Positions 33,143 to 43,371 of a stretch of DNA of 64,000 nucleotides are shown one piece after another. Source of the stretch: Candidatus Enterovibrio altilux (GTDB lineage Bacteria; Pseudomonadota; Gammaproteobacteria; Enterobacterales; Vibrionaceae); assembly GCF_002381345.1 (NCBI RefSeq), contig NZ_CP020660.1, positions 62,001 to 126,000 on the forward strand, given 5' to 3'. The translations under genes and the position numbers were made by a program. The stretch's first letter is position 1. Every line of letters begins with the position of its first letter. Below the pieces are notes generated by a model, which was not told the origin of the DNA, did no database searches, and saw nothing but the letters and a program-made list of their open reading frames with translations.

Positions 33143-35137
33143 ATGACCGGTCGAATCCGTTTTTTTATGATTATTGCCAGCATGATGTTGACAACATCAG
33201 AGCACGCCTTAGAGACTAAGTATGATTCTGGCAACTTACCTACACTGATGCCTGAAGCACAGCATAAGACTGCTAGCAAGCGTATTATCCACCATTTCGA
33301 ACAATCGCATTACAGGGAATTCAAACTGAATGATGCATTTTCAACAAAAATTTTCAGTAGCTATCTCAAAACACTTGATTTCAATCGATTGTTTTTCACG
33401 CAACAAGAAGTTAATGTATTATCGAAGTGGCGTTTGGAGTTTGATGATCAATTACGTTCAGGTAATACTTCTGCGGCTTATAATATTTTCAACGTATCAT
33501 TGCAAAATCATTTTGAGCGATATCAATACGCATTATCTTTGCTGGATAGTGAAATTACGTTTAATATAGATGAGGTAATGCTCATTGATCGTAGTGATGA
33601 TGTATGGGCAAAGGATGAAGCCGAGCTCAATGAGCTTTGGCGTTTACGAGTTAAAAATGATGCATTGAACTTGAAGTTAGCAGGAAAAGAATGGGCTGAC
33701 ATTCAAGCAACATTGAAAAAACGTTATAATAATGTCCTTAAGCACTTAATCCAGACCAAGAGTGAAGATGTATTTCAAGTCTATATGAATGCATTCTTTC
33801 GTGAGGTTGACCCTCATACCAGTTATCTTTCACCACGTACTGCAGAACGATTTCAATCAGAAATGCATTTGTCTTTGGAAGGGATTGGTGCGGTGCTGCA
33901 AATTGAAGATGATTTTACGGTAATTCGTTCTTTGGTTTCGGGTGGACCTGCATCAAATTCTAAGAAACTATCTCCAGGTGATCGAATTATTGGAGTTGCT
34001 CAGGACGATAATCCAGTTGTTAATATTATTGGGTGGCGTCTTGACGACGTCATCCAGTTGATCAAAGGTCCGAAGGCTAGCAAAGTAAGACTCGAAATTT
34101 TGCCGAAAGGTACTGATTCAAAAAGTTACAAGGTAATGATTGTTCGTGATAAAATTCGTTTAAAAGAGCGCGCAGTCAAATCTGAAGTATTAAAAAATAG
34201 TGTAGGCATTATCTCAGTGCCAAGTTTTTATGTTGGTCTTGCTGAAGATACTAAGAAAGAAATCTCCAAACTCAATAGAAATAGAGTAACTGGTATAGTT
34301 ATTGATCTTCGCAATAATGGTGGTGGTGCGCTGAATGAGGCGTCTGCATTAACGGGTTTATTTATAAAAAGTGGTCCTGTTGTTCAGGTTCGCTATAGTA
34401 ATGGACGCGTTAAAATAAATAGTGATAGTGATAATGCCATTTACTATGATGGGCCTTTAACTGTGCTGATTAACCGTTACTCTGCATCTGCATCCGAAAT
34501 ATTTGCTGCAGCATTGCAAGACTATGGTCGGGCTATAATTCTTGGTGAACAATCATTTGGTAAAGGAACGGTTCAACAACATAGTTCACTGAAATATATT
34601 TACGATTTGTTCGATAAGCCCTTAGGATATATTCAATATACTATTCAAAAATTCTACCGCATTAACGGTGACAGTACGCAGAACCGAGGTGTTGTTCCTG
34701 ATATTGCTTTTCCAACAGCTGTTAATCCGGATGAAACTGGTGAAAGTATAGCAAAAAATGCATTGCCGTGGGATAACATTGATCCAGTAGTATATAATAA
34801 AGTGGACACCACTAAAACATTAGTGGTGGCATTAGACAGAATTCACAAATCTCGTATTAAGAAAGATGTAGAATTCGGTTTTATTCGTGAAGATATTGCT
34901 GAATACAAATTACGTAAAGAGGATAAAAAGATTTCACTTAATGAAAAGTCACGCCTTGCTACACGTGAAGAAGCTGATGCTAAGCGTTTAGCCCGTTTGA
35001 ATAGTCGTCAAGTAATGTTGAGTGCTAAGCCATTCAAAACATTAGATGATGTACCAAGTGACTATGAAGAACCTGATGCTTATTTGAATGAAGCTGCAGC
35101 GATTACATTGGATTTAGCTAAATTCAGGAAAGGCTAG
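33143..35137 (+). CDS. prc: Tail-specific periplasmic protease Prc (Tsp)
   Basis: Carboxy-terminal processing protease that trims FtsI and degrades tagged or misfolded periplasmic proteins and peptidoglycan hydrolases. The 664 residues carry an N-terminal signal-like segment (IRFFMIIASMMLTTSEHA), a PDZ domain (about 250-330; GIGAVLQIEDDFTVI, GGPAS), the serine motif YSASASEIFAAAL at about 446-458 and the lysine of FGKGTVQQ at 474, the S/K dyad of this family. The C-terminal DUF3340 region ends YLNEAAAITLDLAKF. Length is close to E. coli Prc (682). Cotranscribed with proQ. The IS fragment starts about 54 bp downstream. Confidence 0.95.
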   Translation: MTGRIRFFMIIASMMLTTSEHALETKYDSGNLPTLMPEAQHKTASKRIIHHFEQSHYREFKLNDAFSTKIFSSYLKTLDFNRLFFTQQEVNVLSKWRLEFDDQLRSGNTSAAYNIFNVSLQNHFERYQYALSLLDSEITFNIDEVMLIDRSDDVWAKDEAELNELWRLRVKNDALNLKLAGKEWADIQATLKKRYNNVLKHLIQTKSEDVFQVYMNAFFREVDPHTSYLSPRTAERFQSEMHLSLEGIGAVLQIEDDFTVIRSLVSGGPASNSKKLSPGDRIIGVAQDDNPVVNIIGWRLDDVIQLIKGPKASKVRLEILPKGTDSKSYKVMIVRDKIRLKERAVKSEVLKNSVGIISVPSFYVGLAEDTKKEISKLNRNRVTGIVIDLRNNGGGALNEASALTGLFIKSGPVVQVRYSNGRVKINSDSDNAIYYDGPLTVLINRYSASASEIFAAALQDYGRAIILGEQSFGKGTVQQHSSLKYIYDLFDKPLGYIQYTIQKFYRINGDSTQNRGVVPDIAFPTAVNPDETGESIAKNALPWDNIDPVVYNKVDTTKTLVVALDRIHKSRIKKDVEFGFIREDIAEYKLRKEDKKISLNEKSRLATREEADAKRLARLNSRQVMLSAKPFKTLDDVPSDYEEPDAYLNEAAAITLDLAKFRKG

Positions 35138-35190
35138 TAGCAAGATAACGATACCTAAGTAACTTATAGCAATAGAATTAATATTCTTAT

Positions 35191-35842
35191 AGTACGGGAT
35201 GGTTCCTCTAGTCTTCGTCTTAAACACGACATTACCCACTTTAATTCGCTTGCTAATGTATGAATAGTGAGAGCATAGCAACGACAGTTGAGCAAGTATG
35301 AAAATAGAATGAGCAGATCCTTGCAGACCTTTTAATGACATTACAAATATGCGCTTAACTATGAAAGCTGTAGTGATGGTTAGGTTGCTCACTAAATGAG
35401 GTCTCCCATAATTATTTCGTTTAGTTTAATTCCATCGTTGAATATTTTATTTATCACTCTACAATTTTAGTGAGCCCCGATTGATTAAAATTTTATCATG
35501 CTGCTTTCAGTTAGCTGTTGTGTAGCGAAGATTGTTCATAGGCCTGGATATTGAAGTGAGTCTAGTTGTTTAAAGTATTAGTTGAAAATTTAGTTATCTT
35601 ATTTAGGAAGTAAAGCCGGTTAGCATAAATGTTCCCTAGCAAAAACAGCAGTAGTTAGAATTAAAAAACTACTGCTAGGGACATTGAGTCTAAGACATCA
35701 CACAACTTAGATTAGCGAAACCTAAGCCATGACAAAACGTTAAATAAGCTGACAAAACTAGGTGCACCTAACACGCAAGCGATGGTCTAATAGTGAATCA
35801 TGTTGAGATTTGTTATCTGAACTAGAATTAAAAAGTAAAGCC
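35191..35842 (-). mobile_element. 5'-truncated composite IS5-family relic
   Basis: Only the second half of the minus copy remains (35191-35617; GGATGGTTCCTCTAGTC ... AGGAAGTAAAGCC), directly followed by the 225-bp plus arm (35618-35842; GGTTAGCATAAATGTTCCC ... AAAAAGTAAAGCC). This copy preserves the canonical inner junction, IS end ...AAAGCC joined to GGTTACCATAAACG..., most clearly. The arm contains a 10-bp inverted repeat AGCAGTAGTT/AACTACTGCT at 35647-35676 that is not in the consensus. Confidence 0.84.
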
Positions 35843-35920
35843 ACTTTTAAATCAGAATTAACGTATTGAAGTCAATGCCTGCGTTTGAATCCTTTGCGGA
35901 CTGTACGTTGATTTTTGGAT

Positions 35921-37606
35921 TCAAAATAAAATAACGAGAAGTGTACCTGCAAAAGTCAATAATACGTTCGCAATGGCGTAAGTGCCTGCGTAGCCAAGTG
36001 CTGGAACAATGCTGCTAGCATGTTGGTTCATCATATCCATCGCAGGTGCGCAAGTTCGAGCTCCGATGATGGCACCAAACAGTAGAGCACGGTTCATCTT
36101 TAGAATGTACGCCCCAACCAAATAAGCAAGAAGCACGGGAACAATACTTACAGCTAGTGCCCCCAGTATGATAGTGCAGCCCATTTGTTGTAGATATTCC
36201 CACAAATTTCCGCCAGCACTCAAGCCTATACCTACCATGAACGTCATTAAACCAAGTTCTTTCACCATATTAATTGCACCTTGAGGGACGTGACCAAAGG
36301 TTGGGTGGTTTGCACGTAAGAACCCAAGCAAAATACCCGAAATTAACAACCCAGATGTGTTACCTAGACCAAGTGTCATTTGGCCAAATGTCATGGTAAC
36401 TAAACCAAAAATGAGGCCAAAGATAAAAAATGAGCAAAACGCCAACATGTCTGATACTTGACTGTGAATCGAGATAAAACCTATACGTTCAGCAAGTCCT
36501 AATACTCGGCGTTTTTCACCACTGACCTGTAATACATCGCCTTTAGATAACATGATGTTATGATCCATTGGCATTTCAATCTGTGCACGCACTACACGGT
36601 TCAAAAAACAACCGTATTCAGACAGGTTTAAATCAGAGAGGCGTTTTCCGATAATACTGCCGTTCTTGACCACAATCTCTTCTTCAACCACTTGCAGGTC
36701 GAGTAAGTCGCGGTCAAAGACTTCTTTGCCATTACGAAAAAATGGATCGAGACGTGCGTGACTATCAGGGTAACCTACTAAAGCAATTTCATCTCCTTCT
36801 TGCAAAATAGCATCACCGTCAGGGTTTGCTAAAATACCGTTACGACGTATACGTTCTATGTAAGAACCTGTTTGTCGATAAATGCCCAGTTCTCGCAAGT
36901 TTCGTCCATCCACCCAGTTGATGAGTTCAGGGCCTACCCGATATGCTCGGATGATTGGCAGATATACTTTGCGCTGAGATGAACTGCCTAGACCACGTTC
37001 CATGGTAATTTTTTGCGCAGAGTGCGCGAGATTTTCCTTTTGCAATTTAGGCATTAGGTTAGCGACCAGAATTAGACTAATAAGGCCAACGAGATAGGAG
37101 AGGGCGTAGCCCACACTGAGGTTATTTATCATCTCAGCAAGTTGTTGGGGGGAATAACCCATACCTGCTAAACCCGCATTAAGCGCATCTTTGGCGCCTA
37201 CCAATACAGGCGTAGCGGTCATTGCACCTGCCATCATTCCTGTAGCAATGCTGTTATCCAAAGCAAATTGATAACGCATCAATAGTGTGATACCCACAGA
37301 AGCGCTGAGCACTGTAAGGGCAAGCACTAAATAGGATTTGCTATCGCGAAAAAAGACACCAAAGAAGTTTGGGCCAGCTTCGATGCCTACACAAAAGATG
37401 AACAGCATAAAGCCTATGTTCAATGCTTCAGGGCTAAAGATAAAACCAGCATGCCCAAAACTAAGGGCTGTCATAAGCATCCCAATAGAATTACCAAATT
37501 GGAAATTACCAATTCTGATTTTTCCAATGGCAAGACCAATAGCAAGAACAACAAAAAGAAGAAGAATATCATTTTGTACAAGCAAGTTGTATACGTCTAT
37601 ATTCAC
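35921..37606 (-). CDS. ybjL: YbjL-type putative transporter (AAE family)
   Basis: Inner-membrane protein of the aspartate:alanine exchanger family, substrate unknown. The 561 residues, exactly the E. coli YbjL length, consist of an N-terminal helix bundle ([40 protein letters not shown]), two central RCK_C/TrkA_C domains (about 205-380; [33 protein letters not shown]) and a C-terminal helix bundle ([14 protein letters not shown]). The start is a GTG at 37606 ([13 protein letters not shown]) with no strong ribosome site. TrkA_C domains often sense nucleotides or ions, but here this is inference. Intact and flanked by IS relics. Confidence 0.9.
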   Translation of the reverse strand: MNIDVYNLLVQNDILLLFVVLAIGLAIGKIRIGNFQFGNSIGMLMTALSFGHAGFIFSPEALNIGFMLFIFCVGIEAGPNFFGVFFRDSKSYLVLALTVLSASVGITLLMRYQFALDNSIATGMMAGAMTATPVLVGAKDALNAGLAGMGYSPQQLAEMINNLSVGYALSYLVGLISLILVANLMPKLQKENLAHSAQKITMERGLGSSSQRKVYLPIIRAYRVGPELINWVDGRNLRELGIYRQTGSYIERIRRNGILANPDGDAILQEGDEIALVGYPDSHARLDPFFRNGKEVFDRDLLDLQVVEEEIVVKNGSIIGKRLSDLNLSEYGCFLNRVVRAQIEMPMDHNIMLSKGDVLQVSGEKRRVLGLAERIGFISIHSQVSDMLAFCSFFIFGLIFGLVTMTFGQMTLGLGNTSGLLISGILLGFLRANHPTFGHVPQGAINMVKELGLMTFMVGIGLSAGGNLWEYLQQMGCTIILGALAVSIVPVLLAYLVGAYILKMNRALLFGAIIGARTCAPAMDMMNQHASSIVPALGYAGTYAIANVLLTFAGTLLVILF

Positions 37607-37747
37607 TTAACCGTAATCCGCATGCAAGAGGAGGAAAATTCTGGAGCGATATTATACACACTTTGTAGTTTTTGTAATGAAAAGGTTCGTAATACTTAGT
37701 ATTTTATTCTATGAAATTATTAAAATTTAGACAATGGCTTATAAAAA

Positions 37748-39133
37748 GCTTTGTTTCCTAAATTAGGGCACTAAATTATCAATCTACGCTTTCAACAGCT
37801 CGGCTTATTAATGTTCGAGATTAATGAAAAAAACTACCCAGCTATGGAATCAAACTTAGCAGAATAATCATAAGAGACTTCGTTTACTTAGCAACTTAGC
37901 CATTGCGACAGCTCTCATGGTTAAAAGCGTATTTTTAACGCCTTTGAAAGATTTTAGAGGATTCATTAGTTCTATGTTCAAACTTGCTTAACTGCCAGTA
38001 TTATACCCTCACTGGTCATGCATTAGCAAGTGAGCCAAAATGGTTAACGTCGAGTTCAAAATGAAGGCTAGGTGAAGACGATTGGAACAGCCTTGTTTCT
38101 TAATTCGAGTTCAGATAACAAATTTCAATATGATTCGCTATTAAACAATCGCTTTTGTTATAGGCATACCTAGTCTTATCAAATTATGTAACGTTTTTAT
38201 CATCGCGTAGGTTTCGCTAATCTGAACGGCGTGCGCCCTTAGATTCAATGTCCTTTCAAGTGTTTTTTTGATTCAAAATATTACCGTCTCTGATAGGGAA
38301 CGTTTATGGTAATTATACTTCTTTTCCAAGGCTGATTGAAACCGTATAACTTCTGGTAACTGACCGTTAAATTACGCGGGTAACTTCGTTTCCAAAAAGT
38401 TGTTTCTTTTCTTGGTGGTATGAGCAGAACCGTTCGTTTAATACGAACGGTTTCGTAGCATTGTTTGATATGGCAAGCACCATCGCCTGATATTTCATTG
38501 CTTCAGAAGCAGAGCTGTTTGAGTAAGTTAGACAGCACCTCACCGTCAGTCACATGTGATGTCCTTAACTTAACAGCAATGATTTCACGTGTATTTATAT
38601 CTACCACTATATGTAACTCACGCCGGACTCGCCGTCTCCCATCAGTGCATGCTTTTTTACTTACTATTAACCTTTACCGTAACTTTCTGTTTCGTAAAAT
38701 AGATGGTTAATGCTGGATAATTTTTTGAATCTTTGTCCTGAACGCGACGTTAATCATCTTGTCTCTCTTGCTAATGTCTGAATAGGGAGGACATGACAAT
38801 GGCAGGTGAGTAAGTTTGAAAACAAAATTAATGAATCCTTGCAGATTTATCAACGTGTTGAAATACTTGTTTGACCATGAAAGCCGTCATAGTAGTTAAT
38901 TTGTTAAATAAACGAGGTCTCCCATGATTACTCTGCTTAGTTTGATTCCATAGCTAAATGGCTTCTTCATCAACCCAAAAGATTAGTGAACCACGATTAA
39001 TTAAAGTTTTATTATACTGTTTCCAGTTAATTATTTTGTAATGAAGCTTGTCCATAGACCTGTATATTTAAGTGAACTTAGCTGTTTAGAACGTAAATTG
39101 ATAACTGAGCTCCCTGATTTAAAAAGCAAAGCC
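37748..39133 (-). mobile_element. Full-length minus IS5-family relic joined to a plus fragment
   Basis: 37748-38088 is the left third of a plus copy (GCTTTGTTTCCTAAATTAGG), with an internal loss near 37795. It is cut at GACGATTGGAACAG, where a complete minus copy begins (38090-39133; GCCTTGTTTCTTAATTCG ... TTAAAAAGCAAAGCC, 1,044 bp). No right arm follows. An 81-codon frame on the plus strand here (38465-38710) is antisense chance. The minus copy carries an internal perfect stem AACCGTTCGT/ACGAACGGTT at 38428-38452. Confidence 0.84.
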
Positions 39134-39432
39134 GGTCTTATATTCAAAATTATCGAAAATGCACAATAATGTGAATTAGTGCATGTATTGAATATGAGCA
39201 TTATCTTTAAAGCACGATCAGTTTATTAAATACATGACCATAACATCAATACTAAGTGAAAAATTTGGTTGGCAAGCTTCATGCAATGATATGCACAGTA
39301 ACGACATCGTGTGGATTGATAAACGTACTGACAGTTTTTACTGAATAGACATGCATAACGACAGTCAAAATGAAAAATGTCTAATTCAACAAACACACTG
39401 TATCTTGTTTCGGACATCATGGGAGCATATGC
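39134..39432. other. Upstream region of the hybrid kinase
   Basis: No gene seen. A roughly 25-bp motif TAAAGCACGATCAGTTTATT near 39210 resembles ones at 8214 and 22634. The kinase ribosome site GGGAGCATATGC is at 39421-39432. A promoter is expected here but no strong -35/-10 pair stands out. Confidence 0.35.
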
Positions 39433-41262
39433 ATGAAATTTAATGAGTTACCATTATGGTTCAAGTATATTATGCTAGTATTAATGTTGACGGTAGGTTT
39501 GAGTTATATAGCTGGAGAAGCTATTCGCTCATTTGAAAAACGTTATCTTGAGCAACAAATGGACACACAAATTAAAGCTAATTTTTCAGCGCTTGCAGCC
39601 ACCTTTTCTGCTGATGTAATTGCTGAACGACGCACCTACTTGAACAATAAACTGAAACAGCTTGCTGTACATTACTCTGATCTTTGCTACGTATCTATCC
39701 TAAATATCAATGGCACTGAAGTAGGACAATGGGGTGACAGACCACATGATGACAACTCAATGGCATTAAATTTCACCAATAATATTAATCACGTAAATCA
39801 ACTTGCAGGCTCCATGCGTATCTCGCTAAGCAAAAAACAGATGATGAAAGACATCAATGTTCACGTAGAGCAAATGCGTATGTACACTGCTATCACCTTG
39901 CTGACACTAGCAGCATTAATTTACATTATTTCTCAGTATTTATTACTTTCACCAATTTCCCGAATCAACCAACGGCTAATGTCAATCGCACATGCTGATT
40001 TTACTTTGCATAAAAGTCACGATGAACTCAAACGTCTCGATAACTGTGTTGACATGTTATCGGTTCACATCATGCAAAAAGAGGCAAGAGAACTTGAATT
40101 GGAAGAGGCCAAAGGGGCTGCAGTAACCGCAAATGTTGCAAAGTCTCAATTCATTGCAACCATGAGCCATGAAATTCGTACACCAATGCATGCTATCATG
40201 GGTGCTCTTGATATATTAAAAGAAGAGTCCCTTCCTTCATATTGTGAAAATCTTACCAAGATGGCTGATGATGCTGCTAATTTACTACTTAGTCAATTAA
40301 ATGACATTCTCGATTACTCTAAGATTGATGTAGGCACATTAAAGGTTCAAGAAGAAGAATTCGATATTAGTGAAGTGGGCAAAAGTGTTTTTGCTCTTTT
40401 CGAAACTGCGGCCAAGAAAAAAAACATTACTTTATCCTTTTGTAATAACCTAAATCATCGTTTTTTGGCCAGCACAGATAAAGGAAAATTTGCTCAAATA
40501 TTGACAAACTTAGTTGGTAATGCACTTAAATTTACTAACGATGGCCAAGTAGAATTAATCATGACTCATACTTTTCCAAAAGGCATAAAAATTCAAGTTC
40601 GAGATTCCGGTATCGGTATTGATAATATATATAAAGACATCATATTCGAACCATTCAGACAGAAAGATGCCACCTTCGCCCGTAAGTATGGTGGTGTAGG
40701 TATGGGACTAGCAATATCAAGTAAATTAACAACATTGTTGGGTGGTAAACTGACCCTTGAGAGCAACGTTAATGAAGGAAGCGAATTTACAATTATACTT
40801 CCTTGCCAGATGCACTTCCCGGAAGAAAGCATATCTGCAATAGAGAACCACGAGTCATATCATACTAGCAGTGAAATACTTATTTTACTGGTAGAAGATA
40901 ATGTTGCGAATCAACTCGTAGCAAGAACAATGTTAGAACGTTCAGGCTTTAAAGTTATTACCGCAAATAATGGGCGTGAAGCTATAGAAGCTATAATGCT
41001 AGATCATTATACAATAATTTTAATGGATTTACAAATGCCGGAGATGGACGGTTTTGAAGCTTGCAAAGCTATTCGAACACTCAATGAGCATGGTCGAGCT
41101 CTACCCATTCTTGCTATGACTGCAAATGTAAGCGATCAAGATAAAGAAAAGTGTAGACGTGTCGGTATGGATGATTTTTTACCGAAACCTGTGAGTAAAA
41201 AATGCATGATTAATGTAATATTAAAATGGGCTGGTAAAAAACATCTAGCATTTGACGCATAG
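39433..41262 (+). CDS. Membrane hybrid sensor histidine kinase
   Basis: Two-component sensor with its own receiver. Order in the 609 residues: TM1 (about 10-28), a periplasmic sensor region (30-148), TM2 (about 152-172), a HAMP-like linker (173-225), the HisKA phospho-acceptor His246 in ATMSHEIRTPM, the HATPase with NLVGNALKFT (N-box 359-368), DSGIGID and GVGMGLAIS, and a C-terminal REC domain with Glu488/Asp489, phospho-acceptor Asp532 in ILMDLQMPEMDG and Lys585 in LPKPVSK. All key residues are intact. No Hpt domain in this protein and no response regulator nearby, so a separate Hpt relay is likely. The signal and the specific family member are unknown. An IS relic starts 3 bp after the stop. 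Confidence 0.9.
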   Translation: MKFNELPLWFKYIMLVLMLTVGLSYIAGEAIRSFEKRYLEQQMDTQIKANFSALAATFSADVIAERRTYLNNKLKQLAVHYSDLCYVSILNINGTEVGQWGDRPHDDNSMALNFTNNINHVNQLAGSMRISLSKKQMMKDINVHVEQMRMYTAITLLTLAALIYIISQYLLLSPISRINQRLMSIAHADFTLHKSHDELKRLDNCVDMLSVHIMQKEARELELEEAKGAAVTANVAKSQFIATMSHEIRTPMHAIMGALDILKEESLPSYCENLTKMADDAANLLLSQLNDILDYSKIDVGTLKVQEEEFDISEVGKSVFALFETAAKKKNITLSFCNNLNHRFLASTDKGKFAQILTNLVGNALKFTNDGQVELIMTHTFPKGIKIQVRDSGIGIDNIYKDIIFEPFRQKDATFARKYGGVGMGLAISSKLTTLLGGKLTLESNVNEGSEFTIILPCQMHFPEESISAIENHESYHTSSEILILLVEDNVANQLVARTMLERSGFKVITANNGREAIEAIMLDHYTIILMDLQMPEMDGFEACKAIRTLNEHGRALPILAMTANVSDQDKEKCRRVGMDDFLPKPVSKKCMINVILKWAGKKHLAFDA

Positions 41263-41265
41263 ATC

Positions 41266-42062
41266 GGTTTTATTTCTAAATTAAGGAACTAAATTATCAA
41301 GATACGTTCTAAACAACTAGATTCACTTAAATATTCAGGTCTGTGAACCCGCTTCACTACAAGATAATCAATTGGCAACAGTGTAATCAAGTTTTAATCA
41401 ATAGTGGTTCATTAATATTCTGGATTGATTAAGAAGCTACTCAACTATGACATCAAACTAAGCGGGGGAATCATGGGTAACTTCGTTTATTTAGTGACTT
41501 ACCACTTACAACGGCTCATGGTTAAACGCATATTTTTAATGCTATTGAAAGGGCAGTAAAAATTCATTAATTCTATTTTTCAAACCTACTCAATTACCGT
41601 TATTATGCTCTCATTATTCATGCATTAGCAAACGAGCCAAAACGGTTAATGTCGTGTGTAATATGAAGACTAAAGGCCTTACCCAGCACTTAGCTATTGA
41701 TTCTACTAATCGGAAAATTTACGGTAAAAACGAACGGCGAATAAAAAAGTATGGCACTTACAGCAAGCGTCTAGTTTGACGTAAGTTACATTTAGTGATA
41801 GATATAAATACGGATGAAATCATTGCTGATGATTGAAATCTATCAAATATGACTAACAGTGTCGTGTTGCCTAATTTGCTTAAATAGACCAGATGAAGAA
41901 TCATCAGGCGATAGTGCTTACAACGCCACACAATGTTACGCAATGGTTCGTATTAAATGAGTGATACCACTTATCTCACCAAGAACAGGGACAACTTTTG
42001 GGAATGAGGTCATCCTCGTAATTTAGCGGTTAATTTTTCGTAATTATACGGCAAATGAGCAT
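41266..42062 (+). mobile_element. 3'-truncated IS5-family relic, plus orientation
   Basis: Starts GGTTTTATTTCTAAATTAAG only three bases after the kinase stop. Runs through eroded transposase pieces (CISKRAKTVN, HLAIDST) to ATTATACGGCAAATGAGCAT, where it is replaced by the inverted arm of the next composite at 42063. It lacks about the last 250 bp, the part that the adjoining composite carries as inverted arm. Confidence 0.83.
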
Positions 42063-43332
42063 GGCTGTGTTTCTTAATTTTAATTTAGATAGTACATCCC
42101 AACATAATTCACTATTAATAATTACTTTCGTGTGAGATATCCCTAGTTTTGTTAGCTTATGTAACACGTTTATCATGGCGTCGGTTTTTTAATTTAAGTT
42201 GTATGATTCCTTAGGCTCAATGTGCTTCTCAGTAGTTTTTTGACTCGACCTATTGCTGTTTTTATTAAAAAATATTTATTTGAATTGGCATTATTTCCTA
42301 AATAAAATTTAAATTTTCAATCAATACTCCAAACAGTTAGGCTCACTTAAATATTCAGGTTTATGAATAATCTGCGCTACAGAACAACTAACTGGAAGAA
42401 GTATAATTAAGCTTTAATTAATCGTGACTCACTAACATCCTGGATTGGTGCAGAAGCTATTTAGCTATGGAATCAAACGGAGCAAAGTAATCATGGGAGA
42501 TCTCGTTAATTTAGCAACTGAGTCATTACGGTAGCCCTCATGGTGAAATGCATATTTTTAATACCATTGAGAGGTCTGCAAGGGTTAATTAATTTTGTTT
42601 TCAAATTTGCTCAATTGCCGTTGCCATGCCCTCACTATTCATGCATTAGCAAACGAGTCAAAACGGTTAACGTCACGTTCAAGACGAAGAATAAAAGAAA
42701 CATTCAGCACTTAGCTATTGCTTCTATGGAGCTAAAAGCCTACGGTGAAGGAAAACGAAAAGTAAAAAAGCATGATACTGATGAAAAATGGGGAGTTTGG
42801 TGCAAATTACACTTAGTGGTAGATATAAATATGCATGAAATCATTGCTGCTGAGTTAAATGCATAAAATGTGACTGATGATGAAGTGCTACCTAATTTGC
42901 TTAAACAGACCCGCCAAAAAATCAATGGAATATTAGCCGATGGTGTTTACGACACCAAACAATGCTACGAAATCGTTCGTATTAAACGAGTGGTTCCACT
43001 TATCCCACCAAAAAAAGGAATAATTTTTTGAAAATGAGGTTATCCGTGTAATTTAGCGGTCAGTTGCTAAAATTATACGGTTTCAATCAGCATTGAAAAA
43101 CGAGGCATAGTTGCCATAAACGTTCCCTATCAAAGATGGCAATATTTTTAATAGAAAATTATTGGGAGGTACATTGAGCCTAAGAGAATACAATGCTCAG
43201 ATTAGCGAAACTCCCGTCGCGATAAAACGTTAAATAAGTTTACCGGGTTAGATATGCTTAAAATGCAAACGATTATTTAATAGTTAATCCTGTTGAAATT
43301 CATTATCTGAACTCGAATTAGCAAATAAAGTC
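42063..43332 (+). mobile_element. Composite IS5-family relic, least eroded copy
   Basis: Inverted 3' arm 42063-42286 (GGCTGTGTTTCTTAATTTTA ... AAATATTTATTTGAATT) joined to a full plus copy 42287-43332 (GGCATTATTTCCTAAATAA ... AATTAGCAAATAAAGTC). The plus copy has the longest transposase stretch in the window: 108 codons at 42540-42866 (MVKCIFLIPLRGLQGLI, SCISKRVKTVNVTF, WCKLHLVVDINMHEIIAAEL), ending at a TAA before the second catalytic region. An intact transposase of this group would be about 300 residues, so it is dead. It ends about 39 bp before tamA. Confidence 0.87.
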
Positions 43333-43371
43333 TGAACAGTGTGAAGCTCAAAGTGAGAAAAAGACATTCAG

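Noticed and set aside
42540-42866. 108-codon open frame
   Set aside because: It is an internal piece of the dead IS5-family transposase, ending in a stop before the second catalytic region, not a gene.
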